64,000 bases of DNA from Polaribacter aquimarinus (lineage in GTDB: Bacteria; Bacteroidota; Bacteroidia; Flavobacteriales; Flavobacteriaceae): contig NZ_QFFG01000002.1 in NCBI RefSeq assembly GCF_003129485.1, forward strand, positions 186,001-250,000, read 5' to 3'. The notes under the pieces are model-generated. The model was not told the origin of the DNA. It searched no databases and was given only the letters and a program-made list of their open reading frames with translations. Of this stretch, positions 40,068-48,637 are shown piece after piece. The position numbers and the translations under genes were made by a program. The first letter of the stretch is position 1. Each line of letters opens with the position of its first letter.

Positions 40068-41863
40068 TCTTTTTTTTGAGGATGATAATATTGATACACT
40101 TTTATAGCTCTAGAATTACCGATAACCTCCTTTAAATCTTTAAAAGAAGCTTCTTTAACTCTTTTTGCCGATTTAAATTTACGTAATAAAGTTGTAATTG
40201 TTTGTTTACCAATATCTGGAATTTGTTCTAACTCGCTTTGAATAGCACTTTTACTTCTTTTGTTTCTATGAAATGTAATTCCAAATCGATGTGCTTCATT
40301 TCTTAAATACTGAGTTATCTTTAAAGTTTCAGATTTTTTATCTAAATATAAAGGTATTGGATCGTCCGGATAGTAAATTTCTTCCAAACGTTTTGCAATT
40401 CCTATTATCGCAATTTTTCCTCTTAAACCTAAAATATCTAAACTTTTTAAAGCTGATGATAATTGTCCTTTTCCTCCATCAATTATTATTAATTGTGGTA
40501 AAGACTCTCCTTCAGCAAGCAAGCGCTTATATCTTCTGTATACCACCTCTTCCATAGAAGCAAAATCATCTGGACCAACAACAGTTTTGATATTATAATG
40601 CCTGTATTCTTTTTTACTAGGTTTTCCATCTCTAAAAACCACACAGGCTGCCACAGGATTTGTACCTTGAATATTAGAATTATCAAAACACTCAATATGC
40701 CTTGGTTCTTCTTTTAAACGCAAATCTTTTTTCATTTGCGTCATTATTCTTTTTACATGTCTATCCGGATCAACAATTTTAATCTGTTTAAATTGCTCTT
40801 GTCTATAGTATTTTGCATTTCTTTCTGATAGTTCTACAATCCGTTTTTTATCTCCTAACTTTGGAATAGTAACTTTTATACTTTCACCCAAATCTACTTT
40901 AAAAGGAACATAAATTTCTGGTGATTGAGAATTAAAACGTTGTCTAATTTCTACAATAAATAACTCTAACAATTCTTTATCTATCTCTTCTAATTTTTTC
41001 TTAATTTCTGTGGTATGAGATTGAATAATTGAACCGTTTGAAATCTTTAAAAAATTAACATATCCATGAGTTTCATCAGAAATAATAGAGAATACATCTA
41101 CATTATTTATTGATGGATTTATAATTGTTGATTTTGATTGATAGTTGCTTAATAAATCGAGTTTTTCCTTTATTTTTTGAGCTTCTTCAAACTCCATTTT
41201 CTCAGCAAAATTCAACATCATTTTTTGAAATCTTTCTAGACTCTCTTTAAAATTTCCTTTGATGATATTTCTAATTTCCTTGATAGAGTTATTGTAATTT
41301 ACTTCTGTTTCTAAAGCTTCACAAGCTCCTTTACAATTCTTTAAATGATATTCTAAGCAAACTTTATATTTACGTTCATTGATATTTTTTTGACTCAAAT
41401 CGTAATTACAAGTCCGTAAAGGATAGAGTTCCTTTATCAAATCTAGTAATACTTTTACTGTTCTTACAGAAGTATAAGGTCCAAAATACTCTGACCCATC
41501 TTTAATGACTCTTCGTGTCATAAAAATTCTAGGAAAACGTTCTTTTTTTATACAAATCCAAGGGTAACTTTTATCGTCTTTTAATAAAACGTTATAGCGT
41601 GGTTTGTATTTTTTTATCAGATTATTTTCTAATAATAAAGCATCAGTTTCAGTATTAACAACTATATGTTTAATCTTTGCAATCTTCTTTACTAAAACTT
41701 TTGTTTTTCCATTTTCATGATTTTTTGTAAAATAAGAAGCAACTCTTTTTTTTAAGTTTTTAGCTTTACCTACATAGATAATTTTGTCATTCTTATCAAA
41801 ATATTGATAAACTCCTGGAGAATTTGGTAATGTTTTTAATTGTATTTCTAGACTAGATGACAT
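40064..41863 (-). CDS. uvrC: excinuclease ABC subunit C
   Basis: This 599-residue protein makes both incisions in nucleotide-excision repair. The GIY-YIG nuclease lies at residues 15-95 (SPGVYQYFDKND, KIIYVGKAKNLKKR), the UVR motif is near 200-235 (EKMEFEEAQKIKEKLDLL), the RNase H-like endonuclease follows (IECFDNSNIQGTNPVA, LIIIDGGKGQL) and helix-hairpin-helix repeats end it. A TATTTTCG element lies only 5 bp before the ATG, so the mRNA may be nearly leaderless; this is weak evidence. Confidence 0.97.
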   Translation of the reverse strand: MSSSLEIQLKTLPNSPGVYQYFDKNDKIIYVGKAKNLKKRVASYFTKNHENGKTKVLVKKIAKIKHIVVNTETDALLLENNLIKKYKPRYNVLLKDDKSYPWICIKKERFPRIFMTRRVIKDGSEYFGPYTSVRTVKVLLDLIKELYPLRTCNYDLSQKNINERKYKVCLEYHLKNCKGACEALETEVNYNNSIKEIRNIIKGNFKESLERFQKMMLNFAEKMEFEEAQKIKEKLDLLSNYQSKSTIINPSINNVDVFSIISDETHGYVNFLKISNGSIIQSHTTEIKKKLEEIDKELLELFIVEIRQRFNSQSPEIYVPFKVDLGESIKVTIPKLGDKKRIVELSERNAKYYRQEQFKQIKIVDPDRHVKRIMTQMKKDLRLKEEPRHIECFDNSNIQGTNPVAACVVFRDGKPSKKEYRHYNIKTVVGPDDFASMEEVVYRRYKRLLAEGESLPQLIIIDGGKGQLSSALKSLDILGLRGKIAIIGIAKRLEEIYYPDDPIPLYLDKKSETLKITQYLRNEAHRFGITFHRNKRSKSAIQSELEQIPDIGKQTITTLLRKFKSAKRVKEASFKDLKEVIGNSRAIKVYQYYHPQKKE

Positions 41864-42044
41864 CTAACGAAAATACAATTAAAAACATTATCTAAAGGAA
41901 AACACCTATTTTAATAAATTAAGATTTAAGTAAAAACCCCTGTTTTTAGATAATTTTATTGCTATTAATACTCCAGTTAATCTATTTTCTATATTTTTAG
42001 AGTCTAACCAAACTTAAATATTAACAAAAATTTACTAAAACATT

Positions 42045-42446
42045 ATGGGAGAACCAAGCAAAGGGCCAAAACCTAATAAAAGAAATACAATTAGTTTAAA
42101 AACAGCAAAAAAATGGGCTAAAGAATGGAGAGATGATGAAGCTTCTTACAACAAATATTTTGAGTGTAGAGCTTTCAACATTCCTAAAAAAGATTTGATT
42201 GAAGTTTTACAAGAAGATGGAGTGGAAAGCGTAAGAGCATACATAGGTGTAGAAAAGTTAAAAATTGAAGGAGAAAATGTTTTTATTGAAAAACTTATGA
42301 TTGTTGGTGTTGATAAAAATGGAAAAGATATGTTAACATTATCTTCTGAAGATGCAGATGTACTAGACCCAGAAGGGGGAGGTATTTATGATTTTACAGA
42401 TCCATGTCCAGAAGTATGTGATCCTAAGAGCCCTTTAAATGATTAA
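42045..42446 (+). CDS. uncharacterised soluble protein of the 7-TM kinase module
   Basis: This 133-residue protein has no signal peptide and no recognised domain. The N-terminal 20 residues are Lys- and Pro-rich. A mixed alpha/beta core follows (ISLKTAKKWAKEWR, VESVRAYIGVEKLKIEG, EKLMIVGVDKNGKDMLTL), and the tail is short, acidic and rich in Pro and Cys (DPCPEVCDPKSPLND). The core resembles proteins I have seen often beside kinases in flavobacterial genomes, without a known function. It is 3 bp from the 7-TM gene in the same frame. Confidence 0.75.
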   Translation: MGEPSKGPKPNKRNTISLKTAKKWAKEWRDDEASYNKYFECRAFNIPKKDLIEVLQEDGVESVRAYIGVEKLKIEGENVFIEKLMIVGVDKNGKDMLTLSSEDADVLDPEGGGIYDFTDPCPEVCDPKSPLND

Positions 42447-42449
42447 TAT

Positions 42450-43115
42450 TTGGATAGATCAATTATTTATATAGGATATTTTATTCTTTTTATAAATACA
42501 ATTTTATATTTTAAAAGCTATCGAAAAAATTCGGTAGTTTTTAAAATAATATTCTATTACTTGTGTTTATGCTTAGTTATTCAACTTTACTCAACTTATT
42601 TATCGCACTTGAAGGAAAGAAATTTATATCTTTCTCATTTTTATTTTATTGGTCAATTTATCCTTTTAAGTAGTTTTTATGCTAAAGTCTTAAAAGGAAA
42701 AAAGCTAATTTCATTCATAAAAAACATCTTAATCTTAGTCATTATTTTATTAATCGGGTATTACAGTCTTTATCCCAAAGATTATTTTAAGTGGAATGTT
42801 TTTGAAATATCCATAACATCGGTACCTCTATTAGTTTATAGTTTTCTGTTTTTTACCCAAAGAATAGAAATTAAAACAAGTCGTTCTTTTATTTATTTTA
42901 ATTCTGGTTTTTTTGTTTATCTACTATCCAGTACATTACTATTTACGTTAGGCAATATTGGTTTAGGAAATTTAGAATTAAGACCCATTAAACTATTTGT
43001 TTGGAAAGTGAATAGTATTCTTTACATAATATATCAAATCTTAGTGTTTCTAGAATGGTATAAAAATTTTAGAAAGAAAGAATCATCAGAATTGAAATCA
43101 AGTATAAATACCTGA
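42450..43115 (+). CDS. 7-TM membrane protein, possible sensor
   Basis: Seven hydrophobic segments span nearly all 221 residues (about 4-22, 28-50, 57-80, 87-110, 118-140, 148-172, 182-202), with a short charged C-terminal tail. The start is the TTG at 42450: the upstream gene's stop at 42444-42446 is in the same frame and no ATG lies near. No transport or enzyme motif was seen. Its position right before a kinase that lacks a sensor domain suggests that it senses the signal. Confidence 0.75.
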   Translation: MDRSIIYIGYFILFINTILYFKSYRKNSVVFKIIFYYLCLCLVIQLYSTYLSHLKERNLYLSHFYFIGQFILLSSFYAKVLKGKKLISFIKNILILVIILLIGYYSLYPKDYFKWNVFEISITSVPLLVYSFLFFTQRIEIKTSRSFIYFNSGFFVYLLSSTLLFTLGNIGLGNLELRPIKLFVWKVNSILYIIYQILVFLEWYKNFRKKESSELKSSINT

Positions 43116-43213
43116 TTTTTAAATCAAGTAAAAATTTTACTTCACAAATACTTACCTTTATTTAAAAATATTTTTTCTTAACTTCGTGGTTACTTTAAAT
43201 AGCCAAACCCCTA

Positions 43214-44017
43214 ATGGAAGAAATATTTTCTAATGAAAATCAAGTGATACAAGTTGTTCTTATTGGTGTTTTAATGCTTCTTTTAATGGGTTCTGCATTG
43301 TTGATTTTTTTCTTTTTATCAAGAAAAAAAATAGTAGAAAAAGAATTGGAAAAGAAATCATTAGAGATTACCCATCAAAGAGAAATGATATCATCGATAA
43401 TTGTTACACAAGAAAAGGAACGCAAACGAATTGCGCAAGATTTACATGATGATATTAGTTCTAAGCTAAACGTAATTAATTTAAATGCTAATCTTTTAAA
43501 GGATGGTGAGTTAAAACCAGAAGAATACCTTTTAGTAAATGACACTATACTAGAAGCAACAGACAAAACTTTAGAAAGTGCTCGTAAAATTGCACATAAC
43601 TTATTACCTCCAATCTTAGACAAATTTGGATTAAAAGATGCTTTAGAAGAATTAGCAGACTCTTTTAATAATAGTAGAAAAATTAAAATTGAATACATCT
43701 TAAATTATCCTAAAGATTTTTTATCATCTCAAAGTGAGTTGCATATGTTTAGAATAGTACAAGAGCTCATTAATAATTCTATAAGGCATGGTAAAGCCAA
43801 AAACAGTTCTATAAATATTGAAATTATAAATAAGAATTTACGGTTTACTTATATAGATAATGGTAAAGGATTTAATCAAAATAACTTAGACCATCAAAAA
43901 GGTTTAGGAATGAAAAATATTGAAAGTAGGGTATCACTTTTAAATGGAAACTATCAAATAAAAAGTCAAAAAGACAAAGGTTTTAAAATAATAATCACCA
44001 TCATAAACCCCTCTTAG
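43214..44017 (+). CDS. NarL-type (HisKA_3) sensor histidine kinase
   Basis: This 267-residue kinase has a single membrane segment (residues 13-36), a short coiled coil, the HisKA_3 dimer domain with phospho-acceptor His 78 (ERKRIAQDLHDDISSKL) and an HATPase (VQELINNSIRHGKAK, DNGKGF, GLGMKNI). There is no extracellular or PAS domain, so the signal must come through a partner, perhaps the 7-TM protein 98 bp upstream. The regulator gene follows after 1 bp. Confidence 0.93.
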   Translation: MEEIFSNENQVIQVVLIGVLMLLLMGSALLIFFFLSRKKIVEKELEKKSLEITHQREMISSIIVTQEKERKRIAQDLHDDISSKLNVINLNANLLKDGELKPEEYLLVNDTILEATDKTLESARKIAHNLLPPILDKFGLKDALEELADSFNNSRKIKIEYILNYPKDFLSSQSELHMFRIVQELINNSIRHGKAKNSSINIEIINKNLRFTYIDNGKGFNQNNLDHQKGLGMKNIESRVSLLNGNYQIKSQKDKGFKIIITIINPS

Positions 44018-44018
44018 T

Positions 44019-44699
44019 ATGAAAACAATTAATATTGCCATTGCAGATGACGAGCAGTTATTTAGAAAAGGAATTCGCTTTTTATTAGAAAGAGAAGCTA
44101 ACTTTAATGTAATTTTTGAGGCCGGAAACGGACAAGAATTAATTGATTTTATAACCTCTACAAATGAATTTCCTGATGTAATTCTCATGGATTTAAAAAT
44201 GCCAGAAGTAAATGGTGTTGAAGCCACAAAAATTATTCATAAAACTCATCCTGATATTAAAATAATTGCATTAACCAGTTACGATGGAAAGTCTTTTATC
44301 ACTAATATGATTGATGTTGGTGCATCATCCTACTTATTAAAAAATACAAGCCCCAAAATGGTAATTCATACTGTTAATGAGGTATTCGAAAAGGGTTTCT
44401 ATTATGATGAAAAAGTCTTAAAAATTATTCATGAAAACATCATTTCCTCTAGTGGAAAAAGAATAAAAAGCGATTTAGACAAAAAACTTCTTTCTAAAAG
44501 AGAAATTGATGTATTGGAATTAATTTGCGAACAATATACTACTGTAGAAATAGCAGATAAACTTTTTATTAGTCCAAGAACAGTAGAAGGTCATAGAAAT
44601 AACTTATTATTAAAAACCCAATCTAAAAATGTAGCTGGTTTGGTTATTTACGGTATCCAAAAAAAATTAATAGAAATTACTCCAGATTTCAACCTATAA
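44019..44699 (+). CDS. NarL/LuxR-type response regulator
   Basis: This 226-residue regulator has a receiver domain (Asp 58 in VILMDLKMPEVNG, acidic pair DDE at 10-12) and a LuxR helix-turn-helix (LLSKREIDVLELICEQYTT, ISPRTVEGHRNNLL). It is cotranscribed with the kinase and followed by a strong terminator. The tail-collar gene, starting 144 bp later with its own promoter, is a candidate target by position only. Confidence 0.95.
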   Translation: MKTINIAIADDEQLFRKGIRFLLEREANFNVIFEAGNGQELIDFITSTNEFPDVILMDLKMPEVNGVEATKIIHKTHPDIKIIALTSYDGKSFITNMIDVGASSYLLKNTSPKMVIHTVNEVFEKGFYYDEKVLKIIHENIISSSGKRIKSDLDKKLLSKREIDVLELICEQYTTVEIADKLFISPRTVEGHRNNLLLKTQSKNVAGLVIYGIQKKLIEITPDFNL

Positions 44700-44720
44700 C
44701 AACTAATTGTTACTTCCTTT

Positions 44721-44766
44721 GGGTATAAATACTTGTACAACTCGTATTTATACCCTTTTTAATTTT
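44721..44766 (+). terminator. terminator after the LuxR-type regulator
   Basis: The perfect 12-bp arms GGGTATAAATAC and GTATTTATACCC enclose an 11-nt loop. TTTTTAATTTTT follows. Confidence 0.9.
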
Positions 44767-44804
44767 TAAGAATTTGCGCTCTATAATAGCTTTATTATTG
44801 ATTG

Positions 44805-44812
44805 TACATTTG
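44805..44812 (+). promoter_or_regulatory. -7 element TACATTTG of the tail-collar gene
   Basis: This is an exact TAnnTTTG match 32 bp before the ATG at 44844, in the gap after the regulator terminator. Confidence 0.55.
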
Positions 44813-44843
44813 AATATGTTTAACCAATAAAAAAATATATATT

Positions 44844-45428
44844 ATGGATGAGTACATAGGAATCGTTAAGATTTTTGCAGGAAACTTTGCACCAAGAAAT
44901 TGGGCATTTTGTCATGGTCAATTATTAGCTATAAACCAAAACACGGCTTTATTTTCAATTTTAGGAACAACTTATGGTGGAGATGGTAGAACCACTTTTG
45001 GTTTGCCAGATTTACGTGGGAGAGCTCCTATAGGAGCAGGGAACGGCCCAGGAATAACACCTATACGCCAAGGTCAAATGCTAGGAAATGATTTTACAAC
45101 TTTATCTACTAATAACTTACCTCCTCACAATCATATTATATCTGTAAGTGAGACTGCAGGGACAATAGATATACCTGTTAACAATGAAGATGGAAGCGCA
45201 GATGAAGCTAACCCCGCCGCTGGGATATTAGCTAATACTGGAGCAGATAACTATTCTAGTGAAGCTAGTCCAGGTCAGAAATATGGTGGACAAAGTATTC
45301 CTGTTAATGTTTCTGCTACAGCAACAGCTTCTATGACTGGATCCGGAAATTCTTTTAGCAATATTCAACCTTCATTAGGTATTAATTACATTATCTGCTT
45401 ACAAGGTTTATTCCCACCAAGAAGTTAA
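44844..45428 (+). CDS. phage tail-collar domain (microcystin-dependent protein) family
   Basis: This 194-residue protein has the tail-collar domain at its N-terminus: GIVKIFAGNFAPRNWAFCHGQLL, ALFSILGTTYGGDG, FGLPDLRGRAPIG. A Gly/Ala/Thr-rich middle and the typical end PSLGINYIICLQGLFPPRS follow. No signal peptide is visible. Similar chromosomal proteins occur in many Bacteroidota without phage genes, and their function is unknown. No capsid, tail-tube or integrase gene is near, so it is not a prophage part. It is followed by a terminator. Confidence 0.9.
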   Translation: MDEYIGIVKIFAGNFAPRNWAFCHGQLLAINQNTALFSILGTTYGGDGRTTFGLPDLRGRAPIGAGNGPGITPIRQGQMLGNDFTTLSTNNLPPHNHIISVSETAGTIDIPVNNEDGSADEANPAAGILANTGADNYSSEASPGQKYGGQSIPVNVSATATASMTGSGNSFSNIQPSLGINYIICLQGLFPPRS

Positions 45429-45451
45429 AAAAGTAAAATATACTTTATTTT

Positions 45452-45480
45452 AAAAACAGGTAATTATACCTGTTTTTTTT
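45452..45480 (+). terminator. terminator after the tail-collar gene
   Basis: The arms AAAAACAGGTA and TACCTGTTTTT are perfect with a 4-nt loop, and the T run continues for eight bases. Confidence 0.88.
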
Positions 45481-45494
45481 ATACGCATATTGTA

Positions 45495-45502
45495 TAATTT
45501 TG
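45495..45502 (+). promoter_or_regulatory. -7 element TAATTTTG of the T9SS cargo gene
   Basis: This is an exact TAnnTTTG match 18 bp before the ATG at 45521. Confidence 0.55.
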
Positions 45503-45520
45503 AGAATAAAATAAAAAATT

Positions 45521-47767
45521 ATGAAAAAAACTACTTTTTTAAAAAAATGTACTTTAGCTACATGCTTCTTCTTATTTGTTTTTCAAATAAATTTTTCCCA
45601 AAACAACAACGGCACTATAGATGCTATGGGAGATATTGCAATAATTGCGATGAATAAAATTGTTACACCATCTCAATCTGATTATGCTTTTGTTTTGCTT
45701 GATGATTGTTTGGCTGGAACAAAAATATTTTTTGATGATGATGATTGGACTGGTGCTGCTTTTAGCTCTCCTACTGGAGAAGGGGTAAGTGAGTGGACTA
45801 ATAATACAGGTAAAACTTTAGGTGCAGGAACTGTAATACAAGTCAACTTTGCAAATAATAATGGCACTACAGGTATTGCAAATATTGGGCAAGTAAATGA
45901 AATAGATTCAGGTTTTAATTTAGCTGCTGGTGACCAATTATACGCGTACATTGGTGCAAAAAGAGCGCCTACCGTTTTTTTAGCTTTTTGGGGAGAAACA
46001 AGTGCTATTAACGGAACTGAAACTGCAGTTTTAACGGGTACTAAACTTTCTAACGGTGGTTCTGACTTAACAGATGGTATTACTGCTAGAGTAACATCTA
46101 GTTTAGGTTTTTATAATGGTTCTACAGATTGTAATGGTACACTTGTTAACTGTGCAACTATGATAAACAATGCAGCATCAATTACTACAGGTACTTTTAC
46201 ATGGCCAACAGGGGTTAAAACGGCATTTAAAGGAAGTGCCTTACCAAACAAGTTTTTTGGTACTACCAATACTAATTGGGCAACTGCTAGTAACTGGGGT
46301 TATGAAACTGTACCAATTGCATCAGACCATATTAGAATACCTAATGTTACAAATAAACCCATTATTAGTTCTAGTACAGGAGCTGTAGCAAATAATTTAA
46401 CCATAGATGCAAGTTCATCTTTAACAGTTAATAGTGGAGGCTCTATAATAATAGATGGTTCAGCAACAGTAAATGGAGAATTTATATATAAAGTTAGTGT
46501 AGCTGATACAAATTGGCATTTAATTTCTTCTCCGGTTGTTAATGAACAATATGATGATACTTGGAATGATGCTAATGGAATTAACACCAGTGGTGCAGGT
46601 AATAATGAGGCTGTTGCCACATATATTAATACAAGTGATGCTGATGGAGATTGGGTTTATTATCAAAATAATGCAGGTGCAACAACATTTGGTTCTGGAA
46701 CTGGATATTCTATGAAAAGAACTGGTGCTGGAGATTATACTTTTGCAGGTACTTTTCCTCCTTATCCAGTAAATAAAAATATTTCTGCAAATGATATTGG
46801 TGGAGCTAATGAAAACAGATGGACTCTAATTGGTAATCCTAGTCCTGCTCACATCAATATTGCTACTTTTTTATCTGTAAATGCAACACCTCTAACAAAT
46901 ACTCATGAAAATGTGTATGTTTGGAATGCAACTACTAGTGCTTATGTTCCATTGGCTACTGGCCAAATTCACCCTGGACAAGGATTCTTTGTAAATTCTA
47001 ATGCACTATCTACTTCTGTTACATTTACAAAAGTTATGCAAAGTGATCAAAATGGAGTTACTTTCTATAAATCTTCAAACCCTAAAATCACTTTATCTTT
47101 GAATGATGGCAAAAATACTAAGAATACAGAAATAAACTATTTGGAAGGTAAAACAACAGGCTTAGACCCAAGGTTTGACGTTGGTACTTTTACAGGGCAA
47201 TCTACTAGTTTTAATATATATACACATTTACTAAGTGATAGTGAAGGTATAGATTTTATGAAACAAGCTTTACCTAACAACAATTACCATAATATGGTTG
47301 TGCCTATAGGAGTTAATGCCAATGCAGGTAAAGAAATTACTTTTTCAATAGACGCAGATAATTTTGCAACTAATATGAAAGTATTTTTAGAAGATAGAGA
47401 AACGAATACTTTTACTCGTTTAGATGAAGCCAACAGTAACTATAAAATTACTTTGGCTAATGCTCAAAACGGAATAGGAAGATTTTATTTACATACTACA
47501 GAAAGTTCTTTAAGTATTGATAAAAATGAATCTTTAGAAAACGTGAGTGTTTATAAATTAAACAATACTACTTTAAGAATTACAGGTTTAAATCAAGAAA
47601 AAGCAGAAGTTTCTATTTTTAATATTTTAGGAAAACAAGTATTAAAAACTTCTTTTACCTCTAATGGTGTTAAAGATTTTGCGCTTCTTAATTTATCGAA
47701 AGGTGTTTATCTAGTTAAGATTCAGTGGGATTCTGGAAAGCTGAACAAGAAAATAGTTTTAGAATAA
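45521..47767 (+). CDS. T9SS-secreted protein with C-terminal sorting domain
   Basis: This 748-residue protein has a signal peptide (to about residue 27). Residues 30-235 form a domain rich in DDDW-, Gly- and Thr-containing strands (GDIAIIAMNKI, FFDDDDWTGAAF). A beta-rich middle with ANNLTIDASSSLTVNSGG follows. The last 75 residues are a type A sorting domain (VSVYKLNNTTLRITGLN, VSIFNILGKQVLKT, LNLSKGVYLVKIQWDSG, KIVLE). It is exported by the gliding-associated T9SS and left on or released from the surface. The function of the large part is unknown. Confidence 0.88.
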   Translation: MKKTTFLKKCTLATCFFLFVFQINFSQNNNGTIDAMGDIAIIAMNKIVTPSQSDYAFVLLDDCLAGTKIFFDDDDWTGAAFSSPTGEGVSEWTNNTGKTLGAGTVIQVNFANNNGTTGIANIGQVNEIDSGFNLAAGDQLYAYIGAKRAPTVFLAFWGETSAINGTETAVLTGTKLSNGGSDLTDGITARVTSSLGFYNGSTDCNGTLVNCATMINNAASITTGTFTWPTGVKTAFKGSALPNKFFGTTNTNWATASNWGYETVPIASDHIRIPNVTNKPIISSSTGAVANNLTIDASSSLTVNSGGSIIIDGSATVNGEFIYKVSVADTNWHLISSPVVNEQYDDTWNDANGINTSGAGNNEAVATYINTSDADGDWVYYQNNAGATTFGSGTGYSMKRTGAGDYTFAGTFPPYPVNKNISANDIGGANENRWTLIGNPSPAHINIATFLSVNATPLTNTHENVYVWNATTSAYVPLATGQIHPGQGFFVNSNALSTSVTFTKVMQSDQNGVTFYKSSNPKITLSLNDGKNTKNTEINYLEGKTTGLDPRFDVGTFTGQSTSFNIYTHLLSDSEGIDFMKQALPNNNYHNMVVPIGVNANAGKEITFSIDADNFATNMKVFLEDRETNTFTRLDEANSNYKITLANAQNGIGRFYLHTTESSLSIDKNESLENVSVYKLNNTTLRITGLNQEKAEVSIFNILGKQVLKTSFTSNGVKDFALLNLSKGVYLVKIQWDSGKLNKKIVLE

Positions 47768-47793
47768 TAACGAGATTTTAAAAGACATACATC

Positions 47794-47964
47794 ATGGCAA
47801 AAGACACAAAAAACACTCAAGACATTACTCGTAAAGAAGCAATTAAAAAGATTGGAAATTATGGTAAATATGCAGCATTAACTGCTTTAGGAACTTACCT
47901 CATACTAAATCCTCAAAAAGCACAAGCTGCCAGTCCTGAAGATCCTGGAGCTGGTTTTGATTAA
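47794..47964 (+). CDS. 56-residue exported mini-protein
   Basis: ATG 47794 to TAA encodes 56 residues. A polar start with TRKEAIKK, reminiscent of a Tat twin-basic motif with RK in place of RR, is followed by a hydrophobic segment (about residues 27-39) and an AQA box at 43-45 that fits signal peptidase I. Cleavage would release the 11-residue acidic peptide ASPEDPGAGFD. It lies 26 bp after the T9SS cargo gene and shares its terminator. Codon use looks normal. The role is unknown. Confidence 0.7.
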   Translation: MAKDTKNTQDITRKEAIKKIGNYGKYAALTALGTYLILNPQKAQAASPEDPGAGFD

Positions 47965-47968
47965 GAAT

Positions 47969-48009
47969 AAAAAAAGGAAGTTAAATTTATTATTAACTTC
48001 CTTTTTTTT
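47969..48009. terminator. bidirectional terminator, mini-protein and DUF4230 genes
   Basis: The arms AAAAAGGAAGTTAA and TTAACTTCCTTTTT form a 14-bp stem with an 8-nt loop and T runs on both strands. Confidence 0.88.
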
Positions 48010-48607
48010 ATTCTTTTAAACTGTGAAGAAAATCTGAATTGGTTTTATCTACAACTTGCCAATTATAAATTACCGAAAGTTGATATATTTTAGATATTTC
48101 CTCAAAGAATCGAGTTTTTGCTTTCTTTTTTAAATCAGTAAGCGCAATTGTTTTTCTAATTTTATCAATACTATTTTGATTGATTTTATTTAGCTCCTCT
48201 TTAGAAAAAGTGTTAAAATTACTCTGTTGCAAATCATAATATTTTACTTTTGGAGAAATCACAATTTCTTCTTCAGGAATTTTATTTATAATAATTTTTT
48301 TATGCAAAGAATCTATCTGGATTTCTAATTTTGATAAATCATAACCAATTTCTACTTCTGCATTTACTGTTACTATGGCTCTTTTATCAAAAGAAATATA
48401 ATCGTAAAAATATTTTTTAGAATCTGAATAATTATAAATTTCAGAAAAGCTTCCTCTGGAAACAATCAGTTTACTCATTTTTTTTATGGAGTTTACTACG
48501 ACTTGTATTTCTTCTTTTTTATGATTCTTCTCTTTTTTACAAAAAAAAGTTTTGGCAATAAAAAAGCCAATAAAAAAAACGAAAAGATATTTAAGAAAGC
48601 GACTCAT
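48008..48607 (-). CDS. DUF4230 family membrane-anchored protein
   Basis: This 199-residue protein has one N-terminal membrane anchor (residues 5-23) and then the DUF4230 fold (KLIVSRGSFSEIYNY, FDKRAIVTVNAEVEIGYDLSKLEI, IPEEEIVISPKVKYYDLQQS). The function of the family is unknown. It follows lspA by 30 bp on the same strand. A T run and terminator overlap its stop. Confidence 0.85.
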   Translation of the reverse strand: MSRFLKYLFVFFIGFFIAKTFFCKKEKNHKKEEIQVVVNSIKKMSKLIVSRGSFSEIYNYSDSKKYFYDYISFDKRAIVTVNAEVEIGYDLSKLEIQIDSLHKKIIINKIPEEEIVISPKVKYYDLQQSNFNTFSKEELNKINQNSIDKIRKTIALTDLKKKAKTRFFEEISKIYQLSVIYNWQVVDKTNSDFLHSLKE

Positions 48608-48637
48608 AATAAAACTTTCTTTAAAGATACTAAAAGA

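Noticed and set aside
41864..41880. Leaderless uvrC mRNA
   Set aside because: The TATTTTCG element 5 bp before the ATG matches the consensus in only five of six fixed bases and has no clear -33 partner; too weak to claim.
44844..45428. Prophage or phage tail remnant
   Set aside because: Only the collar domain is phage-like; no other phage gene, integrase, attachment repeat or base-composition shift was seen around it.
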